The notes below the pieces were generated by a model, which saw nothing but the letters and a program-made list of their open reading frames with translations, was not told where the DNA came from and did no database searches. A stretch of 64,000 nucleotides of DNA from Muricoccus pecuniae (GTDB lineage Bacteria; Pseudomonadota; Alphaproteobacteria; Acetobacterales; Acetobacteraceae). Location: the NCBI RefSeq assembly GCF_014199205.1, contig NZ_JACIJD010000004.1:1-64000 (forward strand). Direction: 5' to 3'. A program made the position numbers and the translations under genes. Each line of letters starts with the position of its first letter. Positions within the stretch are counted from its first letter, which is position 1. Positions 31,674 to 40,242 of this stretch are shown here, one piece after another.

Positions 31674-34202
31674 TCACTCGTTCCGCAGCAGCGGCGCCGC
31701 CTTGGCCCGCAGCGCGAGCGCAGTGCCCGCATAGCCCATGGCGAGCGTCAGCACCACGCAGAGGGCGATGGTGCCGGCCAGGGTGCCGGGCAGGAAGGTC
31801 CAGTCGGCGCGCATGACAAATCGGGTCACGCCCCAGGAGGCCGCCGTGCCCACCGCCGCGGCCACCAGCCCCGCCACGAGCCCGAGCAGGCCGAACTCCA
31901 CCAGCCAGGCCCGCCTGATCTGGGAGCGGGTGGCGCCGAGGGTCTTCAGCACCACCGCGTCCCGGATCCGCCGCCTCTGCCCCGCCGCGACCGCCCCGGC
32001 GAGCACGAGCAGGCCGGAGAGAAGCGTGACCGCCGCGGTGGAGGAGAGCGCCGTGCCCAGCCGCCGCAGCAGCGCCGCCAGCGCGTCCAGCGCGTCGCGC
32101 ACGCGGATGCCGGTGACGTTGGGGAAGGCGTCGGTCACGGTGCGGAGCAGGGTGGCGTCCCGCGCGGGATCGCCGCGCACGGTGGCGATGTGGGTGTGCG
32201 GCGCCGCCTCCAGCAGGCCGGGGGAGGCGATCATGGTGAAGTTCAGCCCGAGGCCGCGCCACTCGATGTCCCGCGTGGAGGTCACCCGCAGCGGGATGTC
32301 GCGCCCGAGGACGTTGACGGTGATGGTCGAGCCCGGCCCGGCATTCCAGCCCCGAGCCAGCCTCTCGTCGAGCGAGACCAGCGGCTCGCCCCGGTAGTCC
32401 GGCGCCCACCACTGGCCCCGCACGATCCGGGTGCCCTCGGGCGGGGTGGCGGAATAGGTCAGGCCGCGGTCGCCGCGCAGCGCCCAGCGCGTCTCCTCCG
32501 TGGCCTGGACCTGATCGGCCGGCACCCCGTTCACCGCCGAGATCCGAGCGCGGAGGGAGGGCACGCGCCGCACCTCTGTCACCCCCGGCACCGCCCCGGC
32601 CACGCGGTCGAACTCCCCAGCCTGATCGGACTGGATGTCGATGAAGTAGAAGGAGGGGGCGGCGTCTGGCAGGCTCTCGGTGATCTGCTGGCGCAGGTTG
32701 CCCTGGATCAGCGCGATGGCGGCCAGCGTGCTCAGCCCGATGCCCAGCGAGACGAGCATCAGCGCCGTCGGCGCCCCCGGGCGGTGCAGGTTGGCCAGCC
32801 CCAGCCGGACCGAGGGCCGCCGCCGCACGGGGATGCGGCGCGCCACGGCCTGGAGCGCCGCCGCCGCCAGCCGGAACAGGGCGAGCGTGCCGAGCGCCGC
32901 CGCGCAGAAGGAAAGGGCGAAGAGCGGCCGCTCCGCCGTGGCGACGACGAGGCCAATGAGCAGCGCGACGGCCGCCGCATTGGCCAGCAGCAGCCCGATC
33001 CGCGGCCGAGCCCCGGCGGTGGGCTGCACGCCTTCCCGGAACAGCGCGGCCCCCGGGATGTCCCGCGCCCGGCCGAGAGGCCAGAGGGCGAAGGCGAGCG
33101 CCGTCAGCAGCCCGTAGGTCGCGGCGAGGAGGAGCGGGAGGGGGTAGAGGCCGAGGCGCGGCGGCACGGGCAGCGCGTCCGCCAGCGCCGTAGCCCCGGC
33201 CCAGGTCAGCGCGTAGCCCGCCACCAGCCCGATCGCGATACCGAGCAGGGCGAGGCCGAGGACCTGGAGGAGATAGGTCGCGAAGATCGCCCCGGCCGGG
33301 GCGCCGAGGCAGCGGAGGGTCGCGATGGTGCGCGCCCGCTGCTCCAGCCAGGAGCGCACCCCCGTCGCCACCCCGATGCCGCCGACGAGCAGCGCGGTCA
33401 GCCCGGCGAGGACGAGGAAGGAGGCGGCCTGGTCGAGGAAGCGGTTCACCCCCGGCTGCCCCTGGGAGGCGTCGCGCAGGCGCCAGCCATTGTCGGCGAA
33501 GGGCTGGGTGCGGAGCGCCGCGACGAAGCCCGGCGCGTCGGCGCCCGCCGGCAGGGCGGCGCGGATTTCATAGGTGACGAGGCTGCCCGGCTGGATCAGC
33601 CCGGCGGCGTCCAGCGCCGGGAGGGGAATGATGGCGCGCGGGCCGAGCACGGCCGGCCCCGCCACCTTGTCCGGCTCGGAGACCAGCCCGCCGCGCAGGG
33701 CGAAGCGCGCCTCCCCGATCCGCACCTCCGCGCCGGGGGAGAGGCCGAGGCGCTCCACCACCAGGGGGTCGAGGACCACGGGCGGGTTGCCGCCAGCCCC
33801 TTGTCCCATCGGTCCCGGCGGGTCGATCGCGAGTTCCCCGAGCAGGGGATAGGCGGAATCGACCGCCTTCAGCTCCACCAGCGTCCGGTCGCCCGAGGGG
33901 GCGACGGCCATGGCCCGCATGGTCACGACCTCGGAGACCCGCGCGCCGCGCGCCTCCATCCAGGCCCTGGCCTCCGGCGGGAAGGGCCGGGAATTGGCCA
34001 CGGCGACGTCGCCGCCGAGAAGCCGCGCCCCATCCGCCGCCAGCCCCGCCTCCACGGCGGCGCGCAGCGTGCCGACCGCCGCGATGGAGGCGACGCCGAG
34101 CGCGAGGCAGGCGAGGACGATCCGCAGGCCCCGCACCCCGCCCCGCAGCTCCCGCCGGGCAAGGCGCCAGCCGAGGCGCCAGTCGCTGATGCCGTCGCTC
34201 AT
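31674..34202 (-). CDS. ABC transporter permease, YbbP-type (FtsX/MacB-like)
   Basis: 842 residues with about ten membrane helices and two FtsX domains (about 265-385 and 710-835), plus an N-terminal helix near residue 30 and large extracytoplasmic domains (about 50-250 and 500-700). RTIATLRCLGAPAGAIFATY and AVVLKTLGATRSQIRRAWLV are the paired cytoplasmic coupling motifs of the family. With the adjacent ATPase it matches E. coli YbbP-YbbA, a non-importing type of ABC system whose substrate is unsettled. The start overlaps the ATPase stop by four bases. The nearby tesA in the divergent orientation is the same arrangement as in E. coli. Confidence 0.9.
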   Translation of the reverse strand: MSDGISDWRLGWRLARRELRGGVRGLRIVLACLALGVASIAAVGTLRAAVEAGLAADGARLLGGDVAVANSRPFPPEARAWMEARGARVSEVVTMRAMAVAPSGDRTLVELKAVDSAYPLLGELAIDPPGPMGQGAGGNPPVVLDPLVVERLGLSPGAEVRIGEARFALRGGLVSEPDKVAGPAVLGPRAIIPLPALDAAGLIQPGSLVTYEIRAALPAGADAPGFVAALRTQPFADNGWRLRDASQGQPGVNRFLDQAASFLVLAGLTALLVGGIGVATGVRSWLEQRARTIATLRCLGAPAGAIFATYLLQVLGLALLGIAIGLVAGYALTWAGATALADALPVPPRLGLYPLPLLLAATYGLLTALAFALWPLGRARDIPGAALFREGVQPTAGARPRIGLLLANAAAVALLIGLVVATAERPLFALSFCAAALGTLALFRLAAAALQAVARRIPVRRRPSVRLGLANLHRPGAPTALMLVSLGIGLSTLAAIALIQGNLRQQITESLPDAAPSFYFIDIQSDQAGEFDRVAGAVPGVTEVRRVPSLRARISAVNGVPADQVQATEETRWALRGDRGLTYSATPPEGTRIVRGQWWAPDYRGEPLVSLDERLARGWNAGPGSTITVNVLGRDIPLRVTSTRDIEWRGLGLNFTMIASPGLLEAAPHTHIATVRGDPARDATLLRTVTDAFPNVTGIRVRDALDALAALLRRLGTALSSTAAVTLLSGLLVLAGAVAAGQRRRIRDAVVLKTLGATRSQIRRAWLVEFGLLGLVAGLVAAAVGTAASWGVTRFVMRADWTFLPGTLAGTIALCVVLTLAMGYAGTALALRAKAAPLLRNE

Positions 34203-34963
34203 GCCCGGTCGCCGCGCGTGTCGGAGACGATCTGCCCGTCCTCCACCCGCACCTGCCGCTCGCAGCGGGCCGCGAGGGAGGGGTCGTGGGTGATGAGCAC
34301 GAGGGTGGTGGCGAAGCGGTCCCGCATGCTGAAGAGGAGGTCCATCACCATCTCCCCCGTCGCGCGGTCGAGATTGCCGGTGGGCTCGTCGGCCAGCAGC
34401 AGGGCGGGCTCGGCCACGAAGGCGCGGGCGAGCGCCACGCGCTGCTGCTCCCCGCCCGAGAGCTGCCCGGGATAGTGAGAGAGGCGGTGGCCGAGGCCGA
34501 CGGAGCGCAGCGCCACCTCGGCGCGGTCGAACGCGTCGTTCCGCCCGGCGAATTCGAGCGGGATGGCCACGTTCTCCAGCGCTGTCATGGTCGGGACGAG
34601 GTGGAAGGCCTGGAACACGATGCCGAGGGATTCGCGCCGGAACCGCGCCAGCGCGTCCTCGTCCAGCCCGGCCATGTCGTGCCCGGCCACGCGGAGGGTG
34701 CCGCCGGTCGGGCGCTCCAGCCCGGCCAGCAGCATCAGCAGGGAGGTCTTGCCCGAGCCGGAGGGGCCGACGATGCCCACCGCCTCGCCCGGGGCCACGG
34801 AGAGGTCCACGCCCCGGAGGATGTTGACCTCACCCCCTGCCCCCACCACCCTGAAGGCCAGAGAGCGCGCCTCGATCAGGGGCGAGCCGGGAAGCGCCTC
34901 CGCGGCGGCCCCTCCGGGGGTTGGGGTCGCGGCGGGCGGGGTCTGGGGCAAGGAGTCCGGCAT
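34199..34963 (-). CDS. ybbA: ABC transporter ATP-binding protein, YbbA/LolD-like
   Basis: 254 residues. Walker A GPSGSGKT, Q-loop FQAFHLVPTMTALENV, signature LSGGEQQRVALARAFVAEP, Walker B LLLADEPTGNLD and H-loop LITHDPSLA are all intact. It energises the YbbP-type permease that follows. The first 30 residues are a Pro/Ala-rich extension. The only ATG before the conserved domain lies at 34961-34963, sharing the four bases CATG with the divergent tesA start; no ribosome site precedes it. Confidence 0.9.
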   Translation of the reverse strand: MPDSLPQTPPAATPTPGGAAAEALPGSPLIEARSLAFRVVGAGGEVNILRGVDLSVAPGEAVGIVGPSGSGKTSLLMLLAGLERPTGGTLRVAGHDMAGLDEDALARFRRESLGIVFQAFHLVPTMTALENVAIPLEFAGRNDAFDRAEVALRSVGLGHRLSHYPGQLSGGEQQRVALARAFVAEPALLLADEPTGNLDRATGEMVMDLLFSMRDRFATTLVLITHDPSLAARCERQVRVEDGQIVSDTRGDRA

Positions 34964-35642
34964 GGGGGCGAGATTGGGGCGCCGGAACCTCCTGGGTAGG
35001 GGCGCGGCCGGTTTCGTTCTGTGTCTCGCCGGGGGTCTGGCCGGAACGGCCCCAGCCTTCCGGGCCTCCGCCCAGGCGCCGGTGCGGCTGCTGATGCTGG
35101 GGGACAGCATCACCGCGGCCTACGGCCTCTCCCGCGAGCAGGGCCTGCCGGCGCGGCTGGAAGAGGCGCTGCGGGCCGGGGGCCGGGCCGTGACGGTGAT
35201 CGATGCCGGCGTCTCCGGCGACACCACGGCGGGCGGCCGCGCCCGGCTGGAATGGTCCCTCGCCGAGCGGCCGGACGCGGTGATCGTGGCGCTCGGCGGC
35301 AATGACGGGCTGCGCGGGGTCGAGCCGCGCAACAGCGAGGCGAATCTCCGGGCCATCCTGGCCGCACTCAAGGCGCGCGGCATCCCCACCCTTCTCGCGG
35401 GCATGCTGGCCCCGCCCAATCTCGGCGCCGATTACGGGCGGGAATTCGCCAAGGTGTTCGGGGACATCGCCCGGGACAACCCGGAGGTCGTCTTCTACCC
35501 CTTCCTGCTGGAGGGCGTGGCGGGCGAGGCCGCGCTGAACCAGCCGGACCGCATCCATCCCAATCCCCAGGGCGTTGACGAAATGGTGCGTCGCATGATG
35601 CCCGCCGTCGAGACACTGCTCAGCAAGGTGAGGCCCGCCTAG
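34962..35642 (+). CDS. tesA: TesA-type arylesterase / lysophospholipase (SGNH hydrolase)
   Basis: 226 residues with a signal peptide (LLGRGAAGFVLCLAGGLAGT, then AFRASA), so the enzyme is periplasmic. SGNH blocks: LLMLGDSITAAYGLSREQGL (nucleophile Ser), DAGVSGDTTAGG, IVALGGNDGLRG (oxyanion Asn) and the catalytic DRIHPNPQG (Asp, His). It hydrolyses acyl-thioesters and esters of long-chain acids, as TesA does. AAGGAG six bases before the ATG supports the start. It is divergent from ybbA with overlapping start codons, and thpR follows five bases after the stop. Confidence 0.92.
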   Translation: MGARLGRRNLLGRGAAGFVLCLAGGLAGTAPAFRASAQAPVRLLMLGDSITAAYGLSREQGLPARLEEALRAGGRAVTVIDAGVSGDTTAGGRARLEWSLAERPDAVIVALGGNDGLRGVEPRNSEANLRAILAALKARGIPTLLAGMLAPPNLGADYGREFAKVFGDIARDNPEVVFYPFLLEGVAGEAALNQPDRIHPNPQGVDEMVRRMMPAVETLLSKVRPA

Positions 35643-35647
35643 GAACC

Positions 35648-36184
35648 ATGGTTCGCCTCTTCGTCGCGCTCGCCCTGCCGGAAAGCCTCCGCACGCAGCT
35701 CTCCATGCTCGCGGGCGGCATCCAGGGGGCCCGCTGGGTGCCCCCCGAGAACTACCACCTCACCCTCCGCTTCATCGGCGAGGTGGAGAACTGGCGCGCG
35801 GACGAGGTGGACGAGGCTCTCTCGGCCATCCGCTGCCGCCCCTTCGAGCTGTGCCTGCGCGGCGTCGGCACCTTCGAGAAGGGCGGGAAGATCGGGTCCC
35901 TGTGGGTCGGGGTGGAGAAGACAGAGGGGCTGACCCATCTCCAGCAGAAGATCGAGACGGCGCTGCAGCGCGTGGGGCTGGATGCCGAGCGCCGCCGCTT
36001 CGCGCCGCACGTGACCCTCGCCCGCACGGACAAGGCGCCGGCGGAGAAGCTCGTCAACTTCGTCCAGTCCCACAACCTCTTCCGTGCCCCGCCTGTCATG
36101 ATGGAGCACTTCACCCTCTTCTCCTCCCGCCTGGGGAAGGAGAACCCGGTCTACGTGCCGGAGGTGGAGTACGAGCTTGCCTGA
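35648..36184 (+). CDS. thpR: RNA 2',3'-cyclic phosphodiesterase
   Basis: 178 residues, the usual length of ThpR. The two HxTx catalytic motifs are HLTL (His37) and HVTL (His121), which together open 2',3'-cyclic phosphates to 2'-phosphates. RLFVALALPESLRTQLSML and FEKGGKIGSLWVGVEK are family-typical. It was once named 2'-5' RNA ligase from in vitro activity. It is cytoplasmic and lies five bases after tesA, so it may be cotranscribed with it and with the sirtuin 30 bases on. Confidence 0.92.
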   Translation: MVRLFVALALPESLRTQLSMLAGGIQGARWVPPENYHLTLRFIGEVENWRADEVDEALSAIRCRPFELCLRGVGTFEKGGKIGSLWVGVEKTEGLTHLQQKIETALQRVGLDAERRRFAPHVTLARTDKAPAEKLVNFVQSHNLFRAPPVMMEHFTLFSSRLGKENPVYVPEVEYELA

Positions 36185-36214
36185 AGCGGGCACCGTGCCG
36201 ATCTCGGGCGGGAC

Positions 36215-36928
36215 ATGGCACCTCCGAAGATCGTCATCCTGACCGGCGCCGGGATCTCCCGCGAATCCGGCCTTCACACCTTCCGCGACCCCGACGGCAT
36301 CTGGGCCCGCCACCGGATCGAGGAGGTGGCGACCCCCGAGGCCTTCGCCCGGAACCCCGCCCTCGTGCAGGGCTTCTACAACGCCCGCCGGGCGCAGTTG
36401 CGCGACCCCGCCATCCGGCCGAACGCGGCGCATGACGCCCTGGCGGAGCTGGATGCCAGCTGGCCGGAGGGCCGCTTCCTCCTCGTCACTCAGAATGTGG
36501 ACGACCTGCACGACCGCGCGGGGTCCCGCCGCCTGCTCCACATGCACGGGGAGCTGGCCAAGGCCCGCTGCCTGCGCTGCGCCGCCATCAGCCCCGCGCC
36601 CGGCGACCTCACCCCGGAATCGGCCTGCCCGGAATGCGGCGGCACCGGCACGCTGCGCCCGCATGTCGTCTGGTTCGGGGAGATGCCGATCGGGATGGAG
36701 CGGATCGAGGCGGCGCTGGCAGAATGCGACCTCTTCGTCTCCATCGGCACCTCCGGCGCCGTCTATCCCGCCGCGGGCTTCGTGCGGGAGGTGCGGCACC
36801 GCGCGGACACGCTGGAGTTGAACCTGGAGCCGAGCGAGGGCAGCCACCTCTTCGACGAGGCCCGGCACGGCCCGGCGACCCAACTCGTCCCCGCCTTCGT
36901 GCGGGAGACCCTGGCCAGGTGGGGCTGA
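36215..36928 (+). CDS. cobB: NAD-dependent protein deacylase, class III sirtuin
   Basis: 237 residues. NAD-binding GAGISRESGLHTFRDPDGIW, TQNVDDLHDRAG, catalytic His111 in HMHGELAKARC, and a zinc site of Cys119, Cys122, Cys138, Cys141. Tyr55 and Arg58 in FYNARRAQL are the pair that marks class III (SIRT5/CobB) sirtuins, which remove succinyl and malonyl groups as well as acetyl groups from lysine. It is cytoplasmic. The start has the conserved KIVILTGAGIS right after it. The stop lies after a GTG that could start the next gene. Confidence 0.95.
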   Translation: MAPPKIVILTGAGISRESGLHTFRDPDGIWARHRIEEVATPEAFARNPALVQGFYNARRAQLRDPAIRPNAAHDALAELDASWPEGRFLLVTQNVDDLHDRAGSRRLLHMHGELAKARCLRCAAISPAPGDLTPESACPECGGTGTLRPHVVWFGEMPIGMERIEAALAECDLFVSIGTSGAVYPAAGFVREVRHRADTLELNLEPSEGSHLFDEARHGPATQLVPAFVRETLARWG

Positions 36929-37011
36929 TCCGCCCCCGCCTTCCCCCCGCGCCGCCGGCCGCGCCCCCGGACAGCCCCGCGCGCGACCCCGGCCTGCCGC
37001 CCGGCGCCACC

Positions 37012-37584
37012 ATGGAGAGGGCCGCGGCGGCGGCCAGCGCCTGCACGCTCTGCGCGCCGCACCTCCCCCTCGGCCCCCGCCCGATCCACCAGCTGCACCG
37101 GGACACGCGCATCCTCATCACCAGCCAGGCGCCGGGGACGAAGGCGCATCTCTCCGGCATTCCCTTCGAGGACGCCTCGGGCGAGCGGCTGCGGGACTGG
37201 CTCGGCCTGGACAAGGACCGCTTCTACGACCCGACGCAGGTCGCCATCCTGCCCATGGGGATGTGCTATCCCGGCCGCCTGCCGGGCGGCGGCGACTGCC
37301 CGCCCCGGCCGGAATGCGCGCCGCTCTGGCATCCGCGGGTGCTGCCGCTCTTCTCCGGGCTCCGGCTGCGGCTGCTGGTGGGGGCGCACGCCATCCGCTT
37401 CGTCCTCGGCTCCCGCCTGCCCCTGGGGGAGCGGGTGGCGCGCTTCGCCGAGAGCCTGCCCGGGCATTTCCCCCTGCCCCACCCCTCCTGGCGCACCCTC
37501 GTCTGGGCGAAGAAGCACCCCTGGTTCGACGCGGAGGTCATTCCCGCGCTGCGGCGCGAGGTGGCGCGGGCGCTGGAGGACTGA
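37012..37584 (+). CDS. Uracil-DNA glycosylase family protein
   Basis: 190 residues from ATG 37012; a GTG at 36919, overlapping the cobB end, would add a Pro-rich 31-residue leader. Features: CTLC near the N-terminus (Cys11, Cys14), ILITSQAPGTKAHLSGIPF as motif A, CYPGRLPGGGDCPPRPEC, LRLLVGAHAI as the middle strand, and PLPHPSWRT as the HPS motif near the end. Several cysteines could hold an iron-sulfur cluster as in family 4/5 enzymes. Removal of uracil from DNA is inferred; substrate range is unknown because the motif A residues differ from the classical GEAPG. It is probably in one operon with tesA, thpR and cobB. Confidence 0.75.
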   Translation: MERAAAAASACTLCAPHLPLGPRPIHQLHRDTRILITSQAPGTKAHLSGIPFEDASGERLRDWLGLDKDRFYDPTQVAILPMGMCYPGRLPGGGDCPPRPECAPLWHPRVLPLFSGLRLRLLVGAHAIRFVLGSRLPLGERVARFAESLPGHFPLPHPSWRTLVWAKKHPWFDAEVIPALRREVARALED

Positions 37585-37603
37585 CCCTCCCGCGCCCGTG
37601 GCC

Positions 37604-38497
37604 TCAGCCCCGGCCCGCGCCGGCCGAGAGATCAGCCATGATCGACGGCACCTCCGCCAGCAATTCCCGCGCGAGGAAGCCGAGCGGGCCCACGCGCCGG
37701 GCCAGCCGATGCCCGGCCTCGGCGTGCAGCCACACACCCCAGGCGGTCGCCTGCACCGCCGTCGCCCCGCGTGCCAGCAGCCCCGCGATGATGCCGGCCA
37801 GCGTGTCCCCGGAGCCGGAGGTGGCGAGGCCGACATGGCCGTGGGTGCAGGACAGCGCCTCGCCGCCCGGCCCGACGACCCAGGTCTCGGCCCCCTTCAT
37901 CGCGACCACGGTGCCCAGCGCCTCCGCCGCCCGGCGCGCCGCGGCCAGGGGATCGGCCGTGACCTCCTCCTTCGATATGCCGAGCAGCCCGGCCATCTCC
38001 CCGGCATGGGGGGTGACGACGCTGTGGCCGGCATGGCGGCGGATCGCCTCGGGATGGGCGGCCAGGTCGTCCAGCGCGCCGGCATCCAGCACCACGCCGG
38101 TTCCCGGCTCCACCCCGCCGAGCAGGGCGGCCACCAGCTCCTCCGCCCCGTCCGAAGGCAGGCCCGGCCCGATCAGCAGCGCGGCGCAGGCGCCGAGCCG
38201 CGGCAGGATGGCGTCGGCGGCGCCGGGGGCGATGTGGCCCTCCGCCGTCTCCTCCAGCGCCATGACCAGCGCCTCCGGGACGGCCACGCCGAGCCCGACC
38301 GCCGCGGAGCGGACGGTGGCCATGCGGAGCTTCCCCGCCCCGGCCCGCAGCGCCGCCTCCCCGGCCAGCATCACCGCCCCCGGCAGCTCGGCGCAGCCGC
38401 CGACCACCTGCACCGTGCCGCGCTGCGATTTGTCGTGATCCGCCGCCGGGACGGGCAGTGGGTGGGCGCGCAGCCAGGCGGGATCGATCGTGCTCAT
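37604..38497 (-). CDS. nnrD: ADP-dependent NAD(P)H-hydrate dehydratase
   Basis: 297 residues, only the dehydratase domain of the NnrD/YjeF family; the epimerase half (NnrE) is absent. HDKSQRGTVQVVGGCAELPG at the start, LLIGPGLPSDGAEELV, VVTPHAGEMAGLLG and LATSGSGDTLAGIIAGL with the GxGD catalytic Asp are all visible. It repairs hydrated NADH and NADPH. The start at 38497 precedes the first conserved block; an in-frame upstream reading overlaps the histidine-phosphatase gene end. It lies 22 bases after that gene and is probably cotranscribed. Confidence 0.93.
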   Translation of the reverse strand: MSTIDPAWLRAHPLPVPAADHDKSQRGTVQVVGGCAELPGAVMLAGEAALRAGAGKLRMATVRSAAVGLGVAVPEALVMALEETAEGHIAPGAADAILPRLGACAALLIGPGLPSDGAEELVAALLGGVEPGTGVVLDAGALDDLAAHPEAIRRHAGHSVVTPHAGEMAGLLGISKEEVTADPLAAARRAAEALGTVVAMKGAETWVVGPGGEALSCTHGHVGLATSGSGDTLAGIIAGLLARGATAVQATAWGVWLHAEAGHRLARRVGPLGFLARELLAEVPSIMADLSAGAGRG

Positions 38498-38519
38498 GCT
38501 CTGGTTCCCCTCGCGCGCC

Positions 38520-39290
38520 TCACGGCGCGACCGCCTTCGCATCCGGCTCGGCCGTGACCGGCGTGCCCTCGCGCTCCAGCGGGGCGACGAAGTTGTAGCG
38601 GTGCAGGCGCAGCGCCCCGGAGGCGCCGATCTTCGGGTCGAAGCGGTACTCCGTGATCCCGCAATTCGGCACGTCGCCCTCCCGGTCGATCGCCAGGATC
38701 GCCTCCTCCGTCATGTTCTCCAGGAGGTAGCGCAGGCAGAGCACGACGACCTGATGTGCCACGATCAGCACGCGGCGCCCCTCGTGGTGGAGGCTGATCG
38801 TGTCCAGCGCGGAGCGCAGGCGCAGGATCACGTCGCACCAGGATTCGCCCCCGGGCGGGCGGTGGTAGAACTTGCCGAGGATGCGGCGGAACTCGGCCTG
38901 GTCGGGCTGCACGTCGCGGATGCCGAGGGTGGTCAGCCCGTCCAGCACGCCGAACTCCTTCTCCCGCAGGCGCTCGTCGATCACGAAGTCCTCGGGCGCC
39001 ACCGGCAGCCCGCCGCTCTCATGCACCAGCGCCGCCGTCTGCTGCGCGCGCCTGTAGGGGGAGCAGAGCACCACTTCCGGCCGCGCCTCCTGCGGCAGGG
39101 AGGCGAACCACAGGCCGAGGGAGCGGGACTGCTCCCGCCCGAGCGCGCTCAGCGGCACGTCCACGTCCCGCCCCTCCAGCGCGATGCGGGCGGCGTTGTT
39201 CCGGTGCGCCTCGTCGCGCGCCACGTTCCCGGCGCTCTCGCCGTGGCGGACGATCCAGAGCGTGTCGGGCCAGCGCTGCGAATGGGCCAT
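38520..39290 (-). CDS. Histidine phosphatase family protein (phosphoglycerate-mutase-like)
   Basis: 256 residues. WIVRHGESAGNVA carries the RHG phospho-histidine motif (His16). CSPYRRAQQTA and the late LIVAHQVVVLCLRYLLENM supply the second catalytic His. ERLREKEFGVLDGLTTLGI is the family's acid-containing region. It may be a broad phosphatase rather than a glycolytic mutase; the substrate cannot be told. The C-terminal 30 residues are an unordered tail. It is the middle gene of the zincin–phosphatase–nnrD row. Confidence 0.88.
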   Translation of the reverse strand: MAHSQRWPDTLWIVRHGESAGNVARDEAHRNNAARIALEGRDVDVPLSALGREQSRSLGLWFASLPQEARPEVVLCSPYRRAQQTAALVHESGGLPVAPEDFVIDERLREKEFGVLDGLTTLGIRDVQPDQAEFRRILGKFYHRPPGGESWCDVILRLRSALDTISLHHEGRRVLIVAHQVVVLCLRYLLENMTEEAILAIDREGDVPNCGITEYRFDPKIGASGALRLHRYNFVAPLEREGTPVTAEPDAKAVAP

Positions 39291-39348
39291 GGGGCACTCC
39301 TCTTCCCCAGCCCAACGCCGCGTCCCCGCGCGGGTTGAAAGCCCCGCG

Positions 39349-39756
39349 CTACCCCTCGCCCTCCAGCCGGGCGATCCCCTCCTCGGAATAGCCGAAGTGA
39401 TGGGCGATCTCGTGGATCAGCACGTTGCGGACGAGGCGGAACAGGTCCTCCCCGCTCTCCACCCACTCCACCAGGATCGGCTCGCGGTAGAGGAAGATCA
39501 TGTCCGGCTCGGCGGGCGGGGCGGTGACGGAGCGCTCGGTCAGCGGCACGCCGCGGTAGAGGCCCGTGAGTTCCCAGGGATGCTCCAGCCCCAGCTCGGC
39601 CAGGGTCTCGTCATCCGGCATCTCCTCCACCAGGATGGCGGCGCCGCGCACGGCCTCGCGCAGCGGGGCGGGAATGGCCGCGAAGGCGGTCTCGGCCAGC
39701 TCGGCCAGGTCCTCGGCGGTGGGCGGCGCGCCCCAGCGCTTCTCGGTGCTCATCAT
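39349..39756 (-). CDS. Metallopeptidase family protein (zincin, MTZ/DUF1025-like)
   Basis: 135 residues, a single small zincin domain. [14 protein letters not shown] gives HExxH (His115, Glu116, His119) and the downstream acidic residues typical of the family. [15 protein letters not shown] is the preceding conserved strand. No signal peptide is seen, so it is cytoplasmic. The function of the family is not established. It begins with two adjacent ATGs and stands 58 bases before the phosphatase gene on the same strand. Confidence 0.88.
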   Translation of the reverse strand: MMSTEKRWGAPPTAEDLAELAETAFAAIPAPLREAVRGAAILVEEMPDDETLAELGLEHPWELTGLYRGVPLTERSVTAPPAEPDMIFLYREPILVEWVESGEDLFRLVRNVLIHEIAHHFGYSEEGIARLEGEG

Positions 39757-39809
39757 CCCGCGAAAGGGGGTATGCGGGCGCCGGAGGTCAAGAGCGTCAG
39801 GAGAAAAGC

Positions 39810-40100
39810 ATGGCAGACCCCCTCTCCCCCGGCCGGCGGGACGTCCTCCCCTCGCTCCTCCCGGCCTGGTCCCCCGTTCCCGGGCGCGACGCCATCCGCC
39901 GCGAGTTCCGCTTCCGCGACTTCTCCGAGGCCTTCGCCTTCATGACCCGCGTGGCCCTGCTGGCCGAGGCGGGGGACCATCACCCCGAATGGTCCAATGT
40001 ATGGAACCGCGTGGAGATCACCCTCACCACCCATGATGCCGGCGGGCTGAGCGAGCGCGACCTCCGCATGGCCGCGGCGATCGACGCCCTGCTCGCCTGA
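39810..40100 (+). CDS. phhB: Pterin-4-alpha-carbinolamine dehydratase
   Basis: 96 residues, the normal size. The active-site histidines are His57, His58 and His75 in [20 protein letters not shown], with [16 protein letters not shown] at the end. The enzyme recycles 4a-hydroxytetrahydropterin after aromatic hydroxylation. No phenylalanine hydroxylase gene is seen in the window, so it may serve another pterin reaction or act as the RuBisCO-factor-like paralogue. It is divergent from the zincin operon. Confidence 0.93.
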   Translation: MADPLSPGRRDVLPSLLPAWSPVPGRDAIRREFRFRDFSEAFAFMTRVALLAEAGDHHPEWSNVWNRVEITLTTHDAGGLSERDLRMAAAIDALLA

Positions 40101-40242
40101 TGCGCCCGGCCGTGCAGTCCCGCGGCGCGCTGCCCCGTTAAGGCCCGGCACCGCCGGCCCCGCCGGATTCACCCTGTTGAAGGCGCGGGCGCGGTGGCCC
40201 CGGCATGACCCGTGCCGGAACGCCAGGGAAAGATGCCCGCTC

